From Hyphomicrobiales bacterium (GTDB lineage Bacteria > Pseudomonadota > Alphaproteobacteria > Rhizobiales > Xanthobacteraceae): a DNA stretch of 45,334 nucleotides. Below are positions 24,519 to 34,822 of the stretch, piece after piece; positions within the stretch are counted from its first letter, which is position 1, and every line of letters starts with the position of its first letter. A model generated the notes under the pieces. The model was not told the origin of the DNA. It worked only from the letters and a program-made list of their open reading frames with translations, and ran no database searches. Location of the stretch: NCBI GenBank assembly GCA_021323775.1, contig JAJPKK010000284.1:1-45334 (forward strand), in the 5' to 3' direction. The translations under genes and the position numbers were made by a program.

Positions 24519-26900
24519 TCATTTCGCCCTTTGCGCCTGCTGAATGGCGCGCCAGACCCGATCGGGCGTGGCCGGCATTTCGACGTGGCGCACGCCGAGC
24601 TCCCACAGCGCATCGACCACGGCATTGATGATCACGCCGAGCGCCGGCACGGTGCCGCCTTCGCCGGCCGGGCGCAGGCCGAGCGGATGGGTGGGCGAAG
24701 GCACTTCGCTGATCTCGGTGATGTAATTCGGCAAGTCCGAGGCGCGCGGCATGGCGTAATCCATGAACGAGCCGGCGAGCAATTGGCCGCTCTCCGGCTC
24801 ATAGTGCACGTGTTCGAGCAGCGCCTGGCCGGCGCCTTGGGCGATGCCGCCATGCACCTGGCCGTGCACGATCAGCGGATTCACGGCGCGCCCCACATCG
24901 TCGACCGCGACGTAGCTGATGATGCGCACCTGCCCGGTGTCGGGATCGACCTCGACCTCGCAGACATGCGCGCCATAGGGGAAGCTCGGCTCGGTGACGG
25001 TCTCGTCGCAGGCGGCATGCAGAGGCCCGCGCAAGTCGTCCGGCAGATCGCCGCGCTCGGTTGCGGCGCGCGCGACTTCAAATAATGTCGCGGCATGATT
25101 GGTGCCTTTCACGGCGAAGCGGCCGTCCCTGAATTCGATGTCGGCGGCTGCGGTTTCCAGAAGATGTTCGGCGATGCGGGCGGCTTTCTCGATGATGCGA
25201 TCGGCTGATTTCTTGATCACGATGCTGGCGAGCCGCATGCCGCGGCCGGCATGCGCGCCGCCGCCCACACTCACGCGATCCGTGTCGCCGGTGACGAGGC
25301 GAATGCAGTCGAGCGGCACGCCGAGGAATTCGGTGACAAGCTGGGCAAAGCTCGTCTCGTGGCCTTGGCCTTGCGAGGGCACGCCGACGACGAGATCGAT
25401 CGCACCTTCGGGCAGCACGGTAATCTCCGCCTTCTCGCGCGGCGTGCCGGTCGAAGTGTCGACGTAATTGGCAACGCCGATGCCGCGATATTTGCCGCGC
25501 CTCTTCGCCTCGGCGCGGCGGCGCTTAAATCCATCCCAGTCGCCGAGTCGCAGCGCGGTATTCATCACGCCGATATAGTCGCCGCTGTCGTATTCCAGCC
25601 CGAACGGATTTTTGTACGGCAGCTCCTTTTGCGTCACCAGATTGTTGCGGCGGATGGCGACGCGGTCAAAGCCATGCTCGCGCGCGGCGAGATCGATCAG
25701 CCGCTCCATCACGAACATCACTTCCGGCCGGCCGGCGCTGCGATAGGGGCGGGTGGGGGCGGTGTTGCTCAGCGTAGCGCGGGCGCGGAAATGGGCGGCC
25801 GGCACGCGATAGATGCTCGACATGATCTGCACGCCCTTCTGCACCATCTGAAAATTGGTGGCGTGCGCGCCGAGATTGCCGAGATTTGAGCCGCGCATGG
25901 CCAAAAACTTGCCCTTGTCGTCGAGCGCGAGCTCGGCTTCGACGACGAGGTCGCGCGCCTGGTAGTCGCTGAGAAACGATTCGTGCCGTTCGATGATCCA
26001 TTTCACCGGCCGGCCGACCTTCCGCGCGGCCCAGGCGGTCAGCGCGAACTCCGGATAGATCATGCCGCGCGTGCCAAAGTTGCCGCCGACATCGGCCATC
26101 AGCACGCGGACTTTCTCCGGCGGCACGTTGAGAATGGCGGCGAGATCGTTCTTCAGCCGCACTGCGCCGCCATTGCCGGCATAGACGGTATAGCGCCCGG
26201 TCGCCGCGTCATAGGCGGCAAGCGCGCCGCGCGGCTCCATCGGCACGCCGGTGATGCGCGCGATCCAGGTCTCGAAGCGCGTCACATGCGCTGCGCGCGC
26301 AAAGGCCGCCACGGTCGCCGCCGCATCGCCGATCTCGGCATCAAAACAGATGTTGGAGCGTGACGGCTCGTGCACATGCGGCGCGTCCTGGCGCGCCGCG
26401 GCGGCGGTCTCCACCACCGCGGGCAGAACCTCGTAATCGACGACGACGCGCTCGGCGCCGTCCTTGGCAGCGAGCACCGTTTCGGCGATCACCATCGCAA
26501 CCGCTTCGCCGGCGAAATGCGCCTTATCGGCCGGCAGCGGGCAATGCGGCGGCTCGAACGGCGGGGTGCCATCGGAGTTGCGCAGATGTTTTTCGGCGGG
26601 ATGCGGCGACCACGGTTTGTGCGGCAGGGGCTTTAGGCCATCGGCCATGGCATCGGCGCCGGTGAGCACCGCAAGCACGCCGGGGACGGTTTTGGCTTCG
26701 TCGATCGCAATCGAACGGATGCGCGCATGCGCATGCGGCGAGCGCACCATCACCGCATGGACCTGGCCGGGCAGGTTCTCATCGGCGGTGTAGCGCCCGG
26801 CACCGCGAATGAGCCGAAAATCTTCGCGCCGGCGCACCGGCGCTCCGATGCCGGAGCCACTGGAGGCCGTATGCGCGTGCGCGCTTGCCGCTTGGTCCAT
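24519..26900 (-). CDS. Molybdenum hydroxylase large subunit (form II CoxL-like)
   Basis: A 793-residue molybdopterin-cytosine-dinucleotide-binding subunit of the xanthine oxidase/CO dehydrogenase family. RREDFRLIRGAGRYTADENL opens the aldehyde-oxidase-type domain. The loop near residue 382 reads PYRSAGRPE, close to the AYRGAGR of so-called form II CoxL and unlike AYRCSFR of true CO dehydrogenase, so carbon monoxide is an unlikely substrate. VGVPSQGQGHETSF (near 505) and the catalytic-glutamate motif PAGEGGTVPALG (near 748) are intact. ATG 26900 follows GGAGGAGAC. No FAD or 2Fe-2S subunit is on its strand; it may share those of the divergent operon. Substrate unknown. Confidence 0.9.
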   Translation of the reverse strand: MDQAASAHAHTASSGSGIGAPVRRREDFRLIRGAGRYTADENLPGQVHAVMVRSPHAHARIRSIAIDEAKTVPGVLAVLTGADAMADGLKPLPHKPWSPHPAEKHLRNSDGTPPFEPPHCPLPADKAHFAGEAVAMVIAETVLAAKDGAERVVVDYEVLPAVVETAAAARQDAPHVHEPSRSNICFDAEIGDAAATVAAFARAAHVTRFETWIARITGVPMEPRGALAAYDAATGRYTVYAGNGGAVRLKNDLAAILNVPPEKVRVLMADVGGNFGTRGMIYPEFALTAWAARKVGRPVKWIIERHESFLSDYQARDLVVEAELALDDKGKFLAMRGSNLGNLGAHATNFQMVQKGVQIMSSIYRVPAAHFRARATLSNTAPTRPYRSAGRPEVMFVMERLIDLAAREHGFDRVAIRRNNLVTQKELPYKNPFGLEYDSGDYIGVMNTALRLGDWDGFKRRRAEAKRRGKYRGIGVANYVDTSTGTPREKAEITVLPEGAIDLVVGVPSQGQGHETSFAQLVTEFLGVPLDCIRLVTGDTDRVSVGGGAHAGRGMRLASIVIKKSADRIIEKAARIAEHLLETAAADIEFRDGRFAVKGTNHAATLFEVARAATERGDLPDDLRGPLHAACDETVTEPSFPYGAHVCEVEVDPDTGQVRIISYVAVDDVGRAVNPLIVHGQVHGGIAQGAGQALLEHVHYEPESGQLLAGSFMDYAMPRASDLPNYITEISEVPSPTHPLGLRPAGEGGTVPALGVIINAVVDALWELGVRHVEMPATPDRVWRAIQQAQRAK

Positions 26901-27033
26901 GTCTCCTCCGCGCGCTTCATTGCGGATTCGCAAGCTGCCCTCGCGCCCCGCAATGACGCTGAGATGTTAGGGACCACCACGCGGGCTGACAACCTGTCGC
27001 TGCAGATGTAGAGAAGAACGCAGGAAGATCGCC

Positions 27034-29430
27034 ATGGGAGAACAACTGGGCAAGCCGGTGTTGCGCAAAGAGGACCTGGCGCTGCTGTCGGGCCGCGGGC
27101 GCTATGCCGACGATCTGCCGGTGCCGGTCGGCACCTTGCACGCGCATGTGCTGCGCTCGCCGCATGCGCACGCCGAGATCGTACACATCGATACGGCAAA
27201 GGCGGCCGGACATGAGGGGGTGTGGGCCGTCATCACCGGCGAGGATGTGCGCAGGCTGTCCGATCCGTTCATGGCGGTGATCAAGACGCCGGTGACGCAA
27301 TATTCGCTCGCAGTCGAGCGCGTGCGCTATGTCGGCGAGCCGGTCGCGCTCGTGGTGGCCGAAAGCCGCTATATCGCCGAAGACGCGGCCGAGCTGATCG
27401 ACATCGATTACGCGCCGCTCGACGCGGTGCTCGATCCCGTCGCGGCCTGCGACGGCGCGGCGCCGCTCCTGCATCCGCAGGCCAAGACCAACGAAATTTC
27501 GGTGCGCGATTTCCGCTATGGGGACCCCGACGGCGCCTTTGCGCGCGCCGACCACCGCATCGCCATGACGGTGCCGTTTCCGAGGCTCTCCTTCACGCCG
27601 ATCGAATGCTATGTCGTGGTCGCGCAGCACAATGCCGCCGAAGGCAGCTATGACGTGCTGGCCAATTTCCAGGGCCCGTTCTCGATGCATCCAGTCATGG
27701 CGCGCGCGCTGCGCGTCAGCGGGCCGAAATTGCGCCTGCGCATTCCGCCGGATTCCGGCGGCAGCTTCGGCATAAAGCTCTCGGTGTTTCCTTATGTCGT
27801 GCTGATCGCGCTTGCGGCGAAGATCACCGGCCGCCCGGTGAAATGGGTCGAGGACCGGATCGAGCATCTGGTCGCGGCGAGCTCCGGACCGAACCGGGTG
27901 ACACGGATCGAGGCCGCGGTCGGCAACGACGGCCGCGTGCTCGGTCTCAGACTCGATCAGCTCGAAGACTACGGCGCGTTCTTGCGCGCGCCGATGCCGG
28001 GCCCGCTCTATCGCATGCACGGCGCGGTGACCGGCGCCTACGACATTCGGGATATTGCGGTAAGGAACCGCGTCGTGCTCACCAACAAAATGCCGGCAAG
28101 CCTCATCCGCGGCTTCGGCGGGCCACAGCTTTATCTGGCGCTGGAACGGCTGATGCATCGCATCGCGGTCGAATTGAAGCTCGATCCGCTTGACGTCATC
28201 AAAAGGAATCTGATCCCGGCGCAGAAATTTCCCTACCGCACGGCGGCAGGCGCGCTGTACGATTCCGGGGACTATGCGCGCGCCGTAGAGATCGCGATCG
28301 GGCAGGGCAGACTCGATGATCTCAAGCGCCGGCGCGCGGCGGCGCGCGCGGCGGGGCGCAGCTACGGCATCGGCTTTGCGGTCGTGGTCGAGCCGGCGAT
28401 GTCCAACATGGGCTATCTCTCGACGGTGATGACCGCTTCGGCGCGCGAAAAGGCGGGGCCGAAAAACGGCGCGGTGTCGATGGCGACCGTAAATATCGAT
28501 CCGCTCGGCGCGGTGACCGTAACCGCCGATGTCACGGTGCAGGGCCAGAGCCACGAGACCGTGCTGGCGCAGATCGTTGCCGAGGAGCTTGGGCTCACGC
28601 CCGACGACATCGAAGTCGTTCTGGAAATGGACACCGCCAAGGACCAGTGGTCGATCGCCGCCGGCACCTATTCGAGCCGTTTCGCCTCGGGCACCGCGGT
28701 CGCCGCGCACAAGGCTGCGGTGCAGATGCGCGAGAAGCTCAAAGCGATCGGCGCCAGGCAGCTTAATGTTCTGCCTGAGGACGTCGAGCTCGCGCAGGGG
28801 AAGATCAGAAGCCGCTCCAATCCGGACAATGCGCTGCCGTTCGGCCGCGTCGCCGGCACATCGAACTGGGCGCCGACACTGCTGCCGGAAGGCATGGCGC
28901 CGGCGCTGAGCGAGACCGGGGTGTGGACGCCGCCCGAGCTCGAGCCGCCTTCGAGCGACGACCGCATCAACACCTCGCTCACCTACGGCTTCATCTTCGA
29001 TATGTGCGGCGTGGAGATCGATCCGGTCAGCTATCAGGTGCGCGTCGACCGCTATGTGTCGATGCACGATGCCGGGCGCGTCATGAATCCGGTCGTAGCC
29101 GCCGGCCAGATTCGCGGTGCGTTTGCGCAAGGCGTGGCGGCGGCGCTCTACGAGGAGTTTTCCTACAACGATGAGGGTGCATTTTTGAGTGGCACATTTG
29201 CCGATTATCTGGTGCCGACGGTGAGCGAGATCCCCGACGTGGAGATTTTGCATTACGAGTCGCCGTCGCCGCTTACCCCGCTCGGCGCCAAGGGCCTGGC
29301 CGAGGGCAATTGCATGAGCACGCCCGCCTGCATCGCCAATGCCATTGCCGATGCGCTCGGCGTGGATGAGGTGATCCTGCCGGCGACGCCGCGGCGCATC
29401 CATGCGCTGATGGAAAAAGCAAAGCAATGA
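27034..29430 (+). CDS. Molybdenum hydroxylase large subunit (second CoxL-like)
   Basis: A 798-residue molybdenum-binding subunit, divergent from its distant paralogue across 133 bp. LSGRGRYADDLPVPVGTLHA opens it. The substrate-side loop near residue 355 reads ASLIRGFGGPQLYLALE, the RGFGGPQ type of xanthine/aldehyde oxidoreductases, different from PYRSAGR of the partner gene. VTVQGQSHETVLAQ (near 502) and AKGLAEGNCMSTP (near 752, catalytic glutamate) are present. Its ATGA end overlaps the FAD-subunit start, giving a three-gene L-M-S operon whose product should be a cytoplasmic heterotrimeric hydroxylase of an N-heterocycle, aldehyde or aromatic acid. Confidence 0.9.
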   Translation: MGEQLGKPVLRKEDLALLSGRGRYADDLPVPVGTLHAHVLRSPHAHAEIVHIDTAKAAGHEGVWAVITGEDVRRLSDPFMAVIKTPVTQYSLAVERVRYVGEPVALVVAESRYIAEDAAELIDIDYAPLDAVLDPVAACDGAAPLLHPQAKTNEISVRDFRYGDPDGAFARADHRIAMTVPFPRLSFTPIECYVVVAQHNAAEGSYDVLANFQGPFSMHPVMARALRVSGPKLRLRIPPDSGGSFGIKLSVFPYVVLIALAAKITGRPVKWVEDRIEHLVAASSGPNRVTRIEAAVGNDGRVLGLRLDQLEDYGAFLRAPMPGPLYRMHGAVTGAYDIRDIAVRNRVVLTNKMPASLIRGFGGPQLYLALERLMHRIAVELKLDPLDVIKRNLIPAQKFPYRTAAGALYDSGDYARAVEIAIGQGRLDDLKRRRAAARAAGRSYGIGFAVVVEPAMSNMGYLSTVMTASAREKAGPKNGAVSMATVNIDPLGAVTVTADVTVQGQSHETVLAQIVAEELGLTPDDIEVVLEMDTAKDQWSIAAGTYSSRFASGTAVAAHKAAVQMREKLKAIGARQLNVLPEDVELAQGKIRSRSNPDNALPFGRVAGTSNWAPTLLPEGMAPALSETGVWTPPELEPPSSDDRINTSLTYGFIFDMCGVEIDPVSYQVRVDRYVSMHDAGRVMNPVVAAGQIRGAFAQGVAAALYEEFSYNDEGAFLSGTFADYLVPTVSEIPDVEILHYESPSPLTPLGAKGLAEGNCMSTPACIANAIADALGVDEVILPATPRRIHALMEKAKQ

Positions 29431-30257
29431 AACCGCGGCCGTTCGATTATGTGCGGCCGGACACGGTCGAGGAGGTTCTGGAGCTGCTCGCCGAATACGG
29501 CGATGACGCGCGCGTGCTGGCCGGCGGGCAGTCGCTCTTGCCGATGCTCAATCTGCGGCTGCTCGAGCCGTCGCTATTGATCGATATTTCGCGGCTCGCT
29601 GCGCTCGACACGATTCATGATCGTGGCGATGCGATCGAAATCGGCGCCGCGGTCACGCAGAACAAGTTGATGTCGTGGGCGCCCCTGCAACAAAAGCTGC
29701 CGCTGGTCGCGCTGGCGCTGAACCATGTCGGCCATTTCCAGACGCGCAATAAAGGCACGGTATGCGGCTCGATCGCGCATGCCGATCCAAGCGCGGAATT
29801 GCCGCTCGTGCTCGCGCTGTTGGGCGGCGAGGTTGTGCTGCAATCACGGCGCGGCACGTTCACCCTCGCAGCGGCGGACTTTCACCAGGACATGCTGACC
29901 ACGGCGCGCAAGGCCGATGAGCTGGTCGCCGCGGTGCGGTTTCCGGTCGTAAGCCGGCAGGGCGTCGCCTTCCAGGAGGTGGCGCGACGGCACGGCGACT
30001 TCGCCATCATTGCGGTGGCGGCCGTGATGCAAGATGCAGGGCAGGCGCGCGTCGGCGTCGGCGGCATGGCCGGCCGGCCGCTGCTGCGCGAGATCAAGGT
30101 TGAACGGGCGGCCGAGGCGATCGGCGCATGGGCCGACGAGCTCGAAGGCCACGAGGACCTGCACGCCTCCGGCGCGCTGCGCCGCGCCATTTTCAAGCGT
30201 CTCGGGCCGCCTGTGATCGCGGCGGCCAGCACAGCGAAGGTGGGAGGGACGGCGTAA
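29427..30257 (+). CDS. Molybdenum hydroxylase FAD-binding subunit (CoxM-like)
   Basis: The 276-residue medium subunit binds FAD and passes electrons from the molybdenum site to the acceptor. KPRPFDYVRPDTVEEVLELL opens it; VLAGGQSLLPMLNLRLLEP (about 32-50) and CGSIAHADPSAELPLVL (about 112-128) are the two FAD-contact motifs. The first glycine of the second motif, usually GG, is CG here. Start overlaps the large-subunit stop (ATGA) and its stop overlaps the next start (TAATG), so all three are translationally coupled. Confidence 0.93.
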   Translation: MKPRPFDYVRPDTVEEVLELLAEYGDDARVLAGGQSLLPMLNLRLLEPSLLIDISRLAALDTIHDRGDAIEIGAAVTQNKLMSWAPLQQKLPLVALALNHVGHFQTRNKGTVCGSIAHADPSAELPLVLALLGGEVVLQSRRGTFTLAAADFHQDMLTTARKADELVAAVRFPVVSRQGVAFQEVARRHGDFAIIAVAAVMQDAGQARVGVGGMAGRPLLREIKVERAAEAIGAWADELEGHEDLHASGALRRAIFKRLGPPVIAAASTAKVGGTA

Positions 30258-30742
30258 TGCGCCGCGTGAACCGCAACGAGCGCGTGCGCATTGCGCTCAC
30301 GCTCAACGGCAGAAGACTTTCCGCCGAGGCCGAGCCGCGCATGCTGCTCTCCGATTTCCTGCGCCACGGTCTCGGCGCGACCGGCACTCATGTCGGCTGC
30401 GAGCACGGCGTCTGCGGCTCGTGCACGGTGCTGATCGACGGCGTCGCGCAGCGCTCCTGCCTGACGCTTGCCGTGCAGGCCGAAGGCCGCGAGGTGCGCA
30501 CGGTGGAATCGCTTGCCGCGCCCGACGGCACGCTAAATCCGCTGCAGCAGGCCTTCCGCGCCAATCATGCGCTGCAATGTGGCTTCTGCACGCCCGGAAT
30601 ATTGATGTCGTTCACCGATTATCTCGCCCGCAATCCGAAGCCGACGATCGAGCAAATCCGCGACGTGCTCAGCGGCCATCTGTGCCGCTGCACGGGCTAT
30701 GCCGGCATCGTCGCGGCGATAGAAGAAGTAGCAAAGAGGTAG
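30257..30742 (+). CDS. Molybdenum hydroxylase 2Fe-2S subunit (CoxS-like)
   Basis: A 161-residue small subunit carrying two 2Fe-2S clusters. The plant-ferredoxin-type cluster is GCEHGVCGSCTVLIDG (about 46-61) with a further cysteine in RSCLTLA; the second cluster is ALQCGFCTPG (about 106-115) with GHLCRCTGY (about 140-148). ATG 30257 overlaps the stop of the FAD subunit and follows GGGAGGGAC. All eight cluster cysteines are present, so the trimer should be functional. No maturation gene (XdhC/CoxF type) or MCD cytidylyltransferase is in view. Confidence 0.93.
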   Translation: MRRVNRNERVRIALTLNGRRLSAEAEPRMLLSDFLRHGLGATGTHVGCEHGVCGSCTVLIDGVAQRSCLTLAVQAEGREVRTVESLAAPDGTLNPLQQAFRANHALQCGFCTPGILMSFTDYLARNPKPTIEQIRDVLSGHLCRCTGYAGIVAAIEEVAKR

Positions 30743-30756
30743 GCGCCTTTATTCAC

Positions 30757-30870
30757 CGTCGTCCCGAGGTGGCCGCGAAGCGGCCCTCGAAGGGTATCGG
30801 CCTGGGCGCCGCCTGGGTGCCGGGGGCCGCATCCTTCGAGGCTCGCTGCGCTCGCAGCTCAGGATGACGG
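30757..30870. repeat. Long imperfect palindromic intergenic element
   Basis: The element begins CGTCGTCCCGAGGTGGCCGC and ends GCAGCTCAGGATGACGG; reading the end backwards gives CCGTCATCCTGAGCTGC, so the termini pair imperfectly. Internal GGCCGCGAAGCGGCC is a tight hairpin and CATCCTTCGAGG recurs at 40809-40905. Elements of this type are common between genes of Rhizobiales. It sits between the hydroxylase operon and pccB and may mark a transcript end. Confidence 0.65.
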
Positions 30871-30985
30871 TCCCAGCGCGAAGCAGCCGGCACGATGAAA
30901 AGATGACGCTTGGCGCGGCCCTTGCTATGACTTTCGCAGAAGCGACATCCGGCCAGCCGGGACCAAACAGGGCCAGTAGCGGATC

Positions 30986-32518
<1,533 letters not shown>

Positions 32519-32523
32519 TCTTG

Positions 32524-33078
32524 ATGATCCGTGTCTTTGCAGTCGCGCTCACTCTCAGCCTCGCGCTTATGCGCACAGCCGCGGCCCAGCTCGTCAACGA
32601 AAACCTCCTGGTCAGCGTGCCGGACGGCTACAAGATCGGCTTTCAGGACAAGGAGCCCAATAGCCTGATCAACGAAATGGTGCCGGAGAGCGAGACGGTC
32701 AACGACTGGACCGAAATGATCACGGTGCAGATTTTTTATAATCTCAGGACCGCGCCGGAAGATTTTGAGCGCAAAATGGCGAGCGGATGGGCGAATGCAT
32801 GTCCCGGCGCGCGGATCGACAACATTGCAAGCGGGCCGGAGAACGGTTATCCGGCCGGCGTGTGGCTTTTGAATTGCCCGAAGAATCCGGCAACCGGCAA
32901 GCCGGAGATTACCTGGCTCAAAGTGATGGCCGGCAATGACAGTCTCTATGTCGTGCAGAAGGCGTTCAAGTTCACCCCCTCCAGGGATCAGGTCGTGCAG
33001 TGGATGAAATATCTGCGCGCGGTCGCGGTCTGCGATTCGCGGCTACCCGCCCGCGCCTGTCCGTCGGCCAAGAACTAG
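32524..33078 (+). CDS. Unknown secreted protein
   Basis: A 184-residue protein with a signal peptide (MIRVFAVALTLSLALMRTAA, cleavage after AAQ). The mature part is a mixed alpha/beta domain with four cysteines (ACPG, LNCP, VCDS, ACPS), probably forming disulfides, and conserved-looking VSVPDGYKIGFQDKEPN and DWTEMITVQIF. I do not recognise a named family. ATG 32524 is 5 bp after pccB; an upstream GTG overlaps the pccB stop. It may be co-transcribed, but a periplasmic role is hard to link to a cytoplasmic carboxylase. Confidence 0.7.
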   Translation: MIRVFAVALTLSLALMRTAAAQLVNENLLVSVPDGYKIGFQDKEPNSLINEMVPESETVNDWTEMITVQIFYNLRTAPEDFERKMASGWANACPGARIDNIASGPENGYPAGVWLLNCPKNPATGKPEITWLKVMAGNDSLYVVQKAFKFTPSRDQVVQWMKYLRAVAVCDSRLPARACPSAKN

Positions 33079-33119
33079 GCTCAATCGTCATTTCGGATTG
33101 CCACAAAAGGGGCAAGCGC

Positions 33120-33152
33120 GAATCCATAACCCGGCACGGGGATTATGGATTC
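33120..33152. repeat. Strong palindromic hairpin element
   Basis: GAATCCATAA (33120-33129) pairs perfectly with TTATGGATTC (33143-33152), and the inner CCCG (33130-33133) with CGGG (33137-33140), giving 14 bp of stem with a 2-nt bulge and a 3-nt loop. It starts 42 nt after the stop of the preceding gene. The outer arms are AT-richer than the surroundings. It looks like a dispersed intergenic repeat and could act as a bidirectional transcript end. Confidence 0.7.
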
Positions 33153-33260
33153 CGGGTCCCTCGCGGAGCTTGTCATGGGTCGGAATAAAGGGGCGCCGAT
33201 GCGGTCTCCCGCACGACAACACGCGGCTGTAGGATACAGGGCGTGAGGGAGGGGCTTGCA

Positions 33261-33527
33261 ATGCGGCTTGGGATATCTGCCTTGGCGATGGGATTGTGTC
33301 TGACCCTGAGCGCCAGCATGGCGCGGAGCGACAGCGGTAAATGTGCGCGCACGCAGCACAAATATAACTCTATCGTGCACGCGATCAGCCATGCGCTGCG
33401 CGGCTATGCGAATTGCGTGTCGGACAGCAAAGGCGAAGATGATTGCTCGGCGGAATTCACCACGTTGAAATCGGCGCAGGATGATTTCGAAGAGGCGGTG
33501 TCGGATTATCAGACGGATTGCTCATAA
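33261..33527 (+). CDS. Small secreted cysteine-containing protein
   Basis: An 88-residue exported protein: signal peptide MRLGISALAMGLCLTLSASM with cleavage near ARS, then a 60-residue mature domain with four cysteines (GKCART, YANCVS, DDCSAE, TDCS), likely two disulfides, and two amphipathic helices. ATG 33261 follows GAGGGAGGGGCTT; an in-frame GTG at 33243 is less likely. I do not recognise the family. It is flanked on both sides by palindromic elements, so it is probably monocistronic. Confidence 0.6.
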   Translation: MRLGISALAMGLCLTLSASMARSDSGKCARTQHKYNSIVHAISHALRGYANCVSDSKGEDDCSAEFTTLKSAQDDFEEAVSDYQTDCS

Positions 33528-33536
33528 GCGGCCGAC

Positions 33537-33597
33537 CGTCGTTGCGAGCCATTGGGCCGCCCGCTTCGCGCGGACCCGCCGGCTCATCGCGATGACG
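33537..33597. repeat. Imperfect palindromic intergenic element
   Basis: CGTCGTTGCGAGCC (33537-33550) faces GGCTCATCGCGATGACG (about 33581-33597), which pair imperfectly as the ends of a long stem, with the inner GCGGACCC and GGGCCGCCCGC strings forming a further stem. It is the CGTCGTTGCGAGCC type of element widespread between alphaproteobacterial genes. Confidence 0.55.
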
Positions 33598-33626
33598 AGG
33601 CTCAGGCCTGGCTTGGGAGTGGGCAC

Positions 33627-34295
33627 ATGAGAAAACCGATTCTGATCAGCACCGTCATATCAGTCGCAGTCGCCTGTGGTTCCCTGCAGGCGCAAGAACA
33701 GGGACAGGATCGGAAGCAAAGTATCCCAGTCGAACAGCAAAAGATCTCACGCCTGCCGCCGTTGCCGCAGCCGCTCGATCCGATCCTGCAGGAAATGTTC
33801 GACAAGCGCCGCGCCCAGGGCGGCGCCGTCATTAATCTGCAGCTTGCGACCGGACATGCGCCGAAATTCACGCGCGCCGCGAGCGCCATGGCCTTCACCA
33901 TCCGCTTCGACGCCAAGACGCCGCGCCGCGTGCTCGAACTGATCATCATGCGCACGGCGCAGATTGTCGGGTCGGATTACGAGATCAATCAGCACATTTT
34001 GCTCGCAAAAATGTGCGGCTATAGCGACGCGCAGCTCGCGGCGCTGCCGACGTGGCGGACGTCGACTTTGTTCGACAACAGAGAGCGCGCGACGCTCTCT
34101 TATGTCGAGCAAATGGCGCATGGCGGTGATGTCGATGATGCAACCTTCGCCGCCTTGCAGAAGTTTTATTCGCCGCAGGAGATCGTCGAGATCACCTATA
34201 CGGTCGGCAGCTACTATGCGAACGGCCTGCTCACCAAGGCGCTGCGCATCCAAGTCGAGACCGACGGGCGCGAGACCGTGGCGGGCAAGTGTTGA
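33627..34295 (+). CDS. Secreted carboxymuconolactone decarboxylase-like protein
   Basis: A 222-residue protein with an N-terminal export signal (MRKPILISTVISVAVACGSL; Sec, possibly lipoprotein-like around VACG) and a carboxymuconolactone decarboxylase/AhpD-fold domain from about residue 55: RRVLELIIMRTAQIVGSDYE, INQHILLAKMCGYSDAQL, then NNRERATLSYVEQMAHGGDV-like spacing and VEITYTVGSYYANGLL. AhpD-type members use a CxxC pair; here that position reads EINQH, with no cysteine, so peroxidase activity is unlikely. Some extracytoplasmic members of the family are of unknown role. Good start at ATG 33627 (GGGAGTGGGC upstream). Confidence 0.8.
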   Translation: MRKPILISTVISVAVACGSLQAQEQGQDRKQSIPVEQQKISRLPPLPQPLDPILQEMFDKRRAQGGAVINLQLATGHAPKFTRAASAMAFTIRFDAKTPRRVLELIIMRTAQIVGSDYEINQHILLAKMCGYSDAQLAALPTWRTSTLFDNRERATLSYVEQMAHGGDVDDATFAALQKFYSPQEIVEITYTVGSYYANGLLTKALRIQVETDGRETVAGKC

Positions 34296-34313
34296 GAAAA
34301 ACAGGAGGGCGCC

Positions 34314-34640
34314 ATGCCCAGTACAATGCCCAAGGCTTATTTCATGGTTCGCTCGGTGGTCAATGAGCCGCTGCGGGCCGATTTTGATCGCTGGTATTCG
34401 AGCCATCACTTGCCGATGGCGCTCAATGAGTTCAAAGCGGAGAAATGCTGGCGCTTCTGGAGCACGCTCGATGCCGGCGTGCATTACGCCGTGTATCAGT
34501 TCGCCGATACGGAGCGGCTCGACTCGGCGCTCAATTCGGAGGGGTTTAAAATGCTGGTGGCCGATTTCGACAAGGCGTGGCCGAACGGCGTCACTCGCAC
34601 GCGCGATCGCCTTGCGCTCGCCGAGGAGCGCAGCATCTGA
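34314..34640 (+). CDS. Dimeric alpha/beta-barrel protein (EthD/DUF4286-like)
   Basis: A 108-residue single-domain protein. KAYFMVRSVVNEPLRADFDR, WYSSHHLPMALNEF, then CWRFWSTLDAGVHYAVYQF, is the beta-alpha-beta pattern of ferredoxin-like dimeric barrels; the histidine pair in SSHHLP is typical of EthD/DUF4286-like members. It begins 18 bp after the CMD-like gene behind AGGAGGG, so they are co-transcribed. A catabolic accessory or small-molecule binding role is likely but unproven. Confidence 0.7.
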   Translation: MPSTMPKAYFMVRSVVNEPLRADFDRWYSSHHLPMALNEFKAEKCWRFWSTLDAGVHYAVYQFADTERLDSALNSEGFKMLVADFDKAWPNGVTRTRDRLALAEERSI

Positions 34641-34822
34641 TCCCGGCCGCTCGTTTTCGCCAAAGCGCGGGCACCAGCTCCTCGGTTCCTGACGGATTGC
34701 CGCCGTCGCAGGAAAGCGCAGAGAATACTGCAGACCTGCCGCGCATCTGACGACGGGTGACGGACGCAGTGCGGCCGGCTAATGGTGCAGCCCTTTTTGC
34801 CGCTTCGAGCCGAGCTAAATGC

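Noticed and set aside
26917-29427. 836-residue open frame antisense to the molybdenum hydroxylase large subunit
   Set aside because: Arg/His/Asp-rich shadow translation with no domain; the opposite strand encodes an intact, motif-complete subunit.
24519-30742. Carbon monoxide dehydrogenase (coxLMS proper)
   Set aside because: Neither large subunit has the AYRCSFR loop with the copper-ligand cysteine that marks true CO dehydrogenase.
33627-34295. AhpD-type alkylhydroperoxidase
   Set aside because: No CxxC motif at the active-site helix.
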